Shown: positions 13,096 to 13,253 of the stretch, piece by piece
How the letters are laid out: each line of letters starts with the position of its first letter
How positions within the stretch are numbered: position 1 is the first letter of the stretch
Assembly (NCBI GenBank): GCA_016926455.1
Contig: JAFGOO010000109.1
Location: 1-13,253 of the forward strand
Reading direction: 5' to 3'
DNA length: 13,253 nucleotides
Source of the DNA: Methanosarcinaceae archaeon
GTDB lineage: Archaea; Halobacteriota; Methanosarcinia; Methanosarcinales; Methanosarcinaceae
The notes under the pieces: generated by a model
Database searches by the model: none
What the model saw: the letters and a program-made list of their open reading frames with translations, nothing else
What the model was told of the DNA's origin: nothing
Made by a program: the position numbers and the translations under genes

Positions 13096-13253
13096 GTTCT
13101 ACGAATTTAATACCGACAGATTGCAATCCCAATCTGAGAATGTTGATAGCTGCATTGTGGTCCCTATCCATAACAAGACCACAGCTACTACATTCATGTG
13201 TTCTGTCTGATTATGTCTCTTCAACGAGCAGACCACATATTGAGTATATTGTG
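13082..13253 (-). pseudogene. tnpB: TnpB pseudogene D (IS1341-type), C-terminal part, runs off the window
   Basis: On the minus strand the DNA reads IYSICGLLVEET, a TAA stop (about 13212), then SDRTHECSSCGLVMDRDHNA and AINILRLGLQSVGIKFVEPHEL before the stop at 13082-13084. This is the zinc ribbon and RuvC-III region of an IS1341-type TnpB, with the RuvC-III Asp present. Intact relatives read CSxCG and ...LSDRTHECSSCG, so the first Cys appears to be Tyr (TAC for TGC) and a Leu codon appears to have become TAA. If so, it is inactive. The rest of the gene lies outside the window, so the state of the N-terminal part is unknown. It is not the same lineage as relic A, but its zinc-ribbon half matches relic B's motif type. 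Confidence 0.75.

Overview
The window looks like chromosomal DNA of a methanogenic archaeon, most likely a methylotrophic member of the Methanosarcinaceae (Methanolobus, Methanococcoides or Methanomethylovorans type). The evidence is a methanogenesis marker protein 8 gene, archaeal TATA boxes 24-35 nt before starts, apparently leaderless genes, a tRNA without encoded CCA, an archaeal OBG GTPase and a phenylacetate-CoA ligase homologue. The genus is inferred from general protein character, not from a search.

Layout, left to right. 1-450: decayed DNA, with what appears to be the C-terminal part of a group II intron reverse transcriptase. 450-2920 (minus): an operon of a PaaK-type ligase, a small unknown protein and methanogenesis marker protein 8. 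3050-4310: a graveyard of insertion sequences, with two TnpB pseudogenes (IS200/IS605 superfamily) and the N-terminal piece of a DDE-type transposase, lying against the 3' end of a JAMM metalloprotease gene. 4283-6872: that JAMM gene and a divergent sodium:solute symporter, sharing a 254-bp upstream region that carries a perfect 26-nt palindrome. 7000-7830: a surface lipoprotein of unknown function. 7877-9916 (minus): an AAA ATPase followed by a PhnP-like metallo-beta-lactamase-fold hydrolase, probably one operon. 10000-10222: a TnpB remnant fused to an insertion-sequence end. 10222-10728 (minus): a zinc-ribbon plus winged-helix protein. 10842-10875: a solitary IS end hairpin. 10933-12866 (minus): an atypical cis-prenyltransferase and an OBG/YchF GTPase. 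12995-13066: tRNA-Arg(GCG), with another TnpB pseudogene running off the window from its 3' end.

The intact genes are mostly housekeeping and do not form one pathway. The recurrent theme is accessory: mobile-element relics placed at or just beyond the 3' ends of genes (mmp8, JAMM, the zinc-ribbon gene, tRNA-Arg). All recognisable TnpB copies are broken by frameshift, nonsense, deletion or loss of zinc-ribbon cysteines, but their end hairpins survive. The observations most worth checking are the IS right end that abuts tRNA-Arg, so that a TnpB guide RNA would be antisense to the tRNA; the cis-prenyltransferase homologue that lacks the catalytic aspartate motif but keeps the C-terminal RxG; and the long palindrome in front of the symporter. 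I did not find convincing evidence of a new defence or other multi-gene system.
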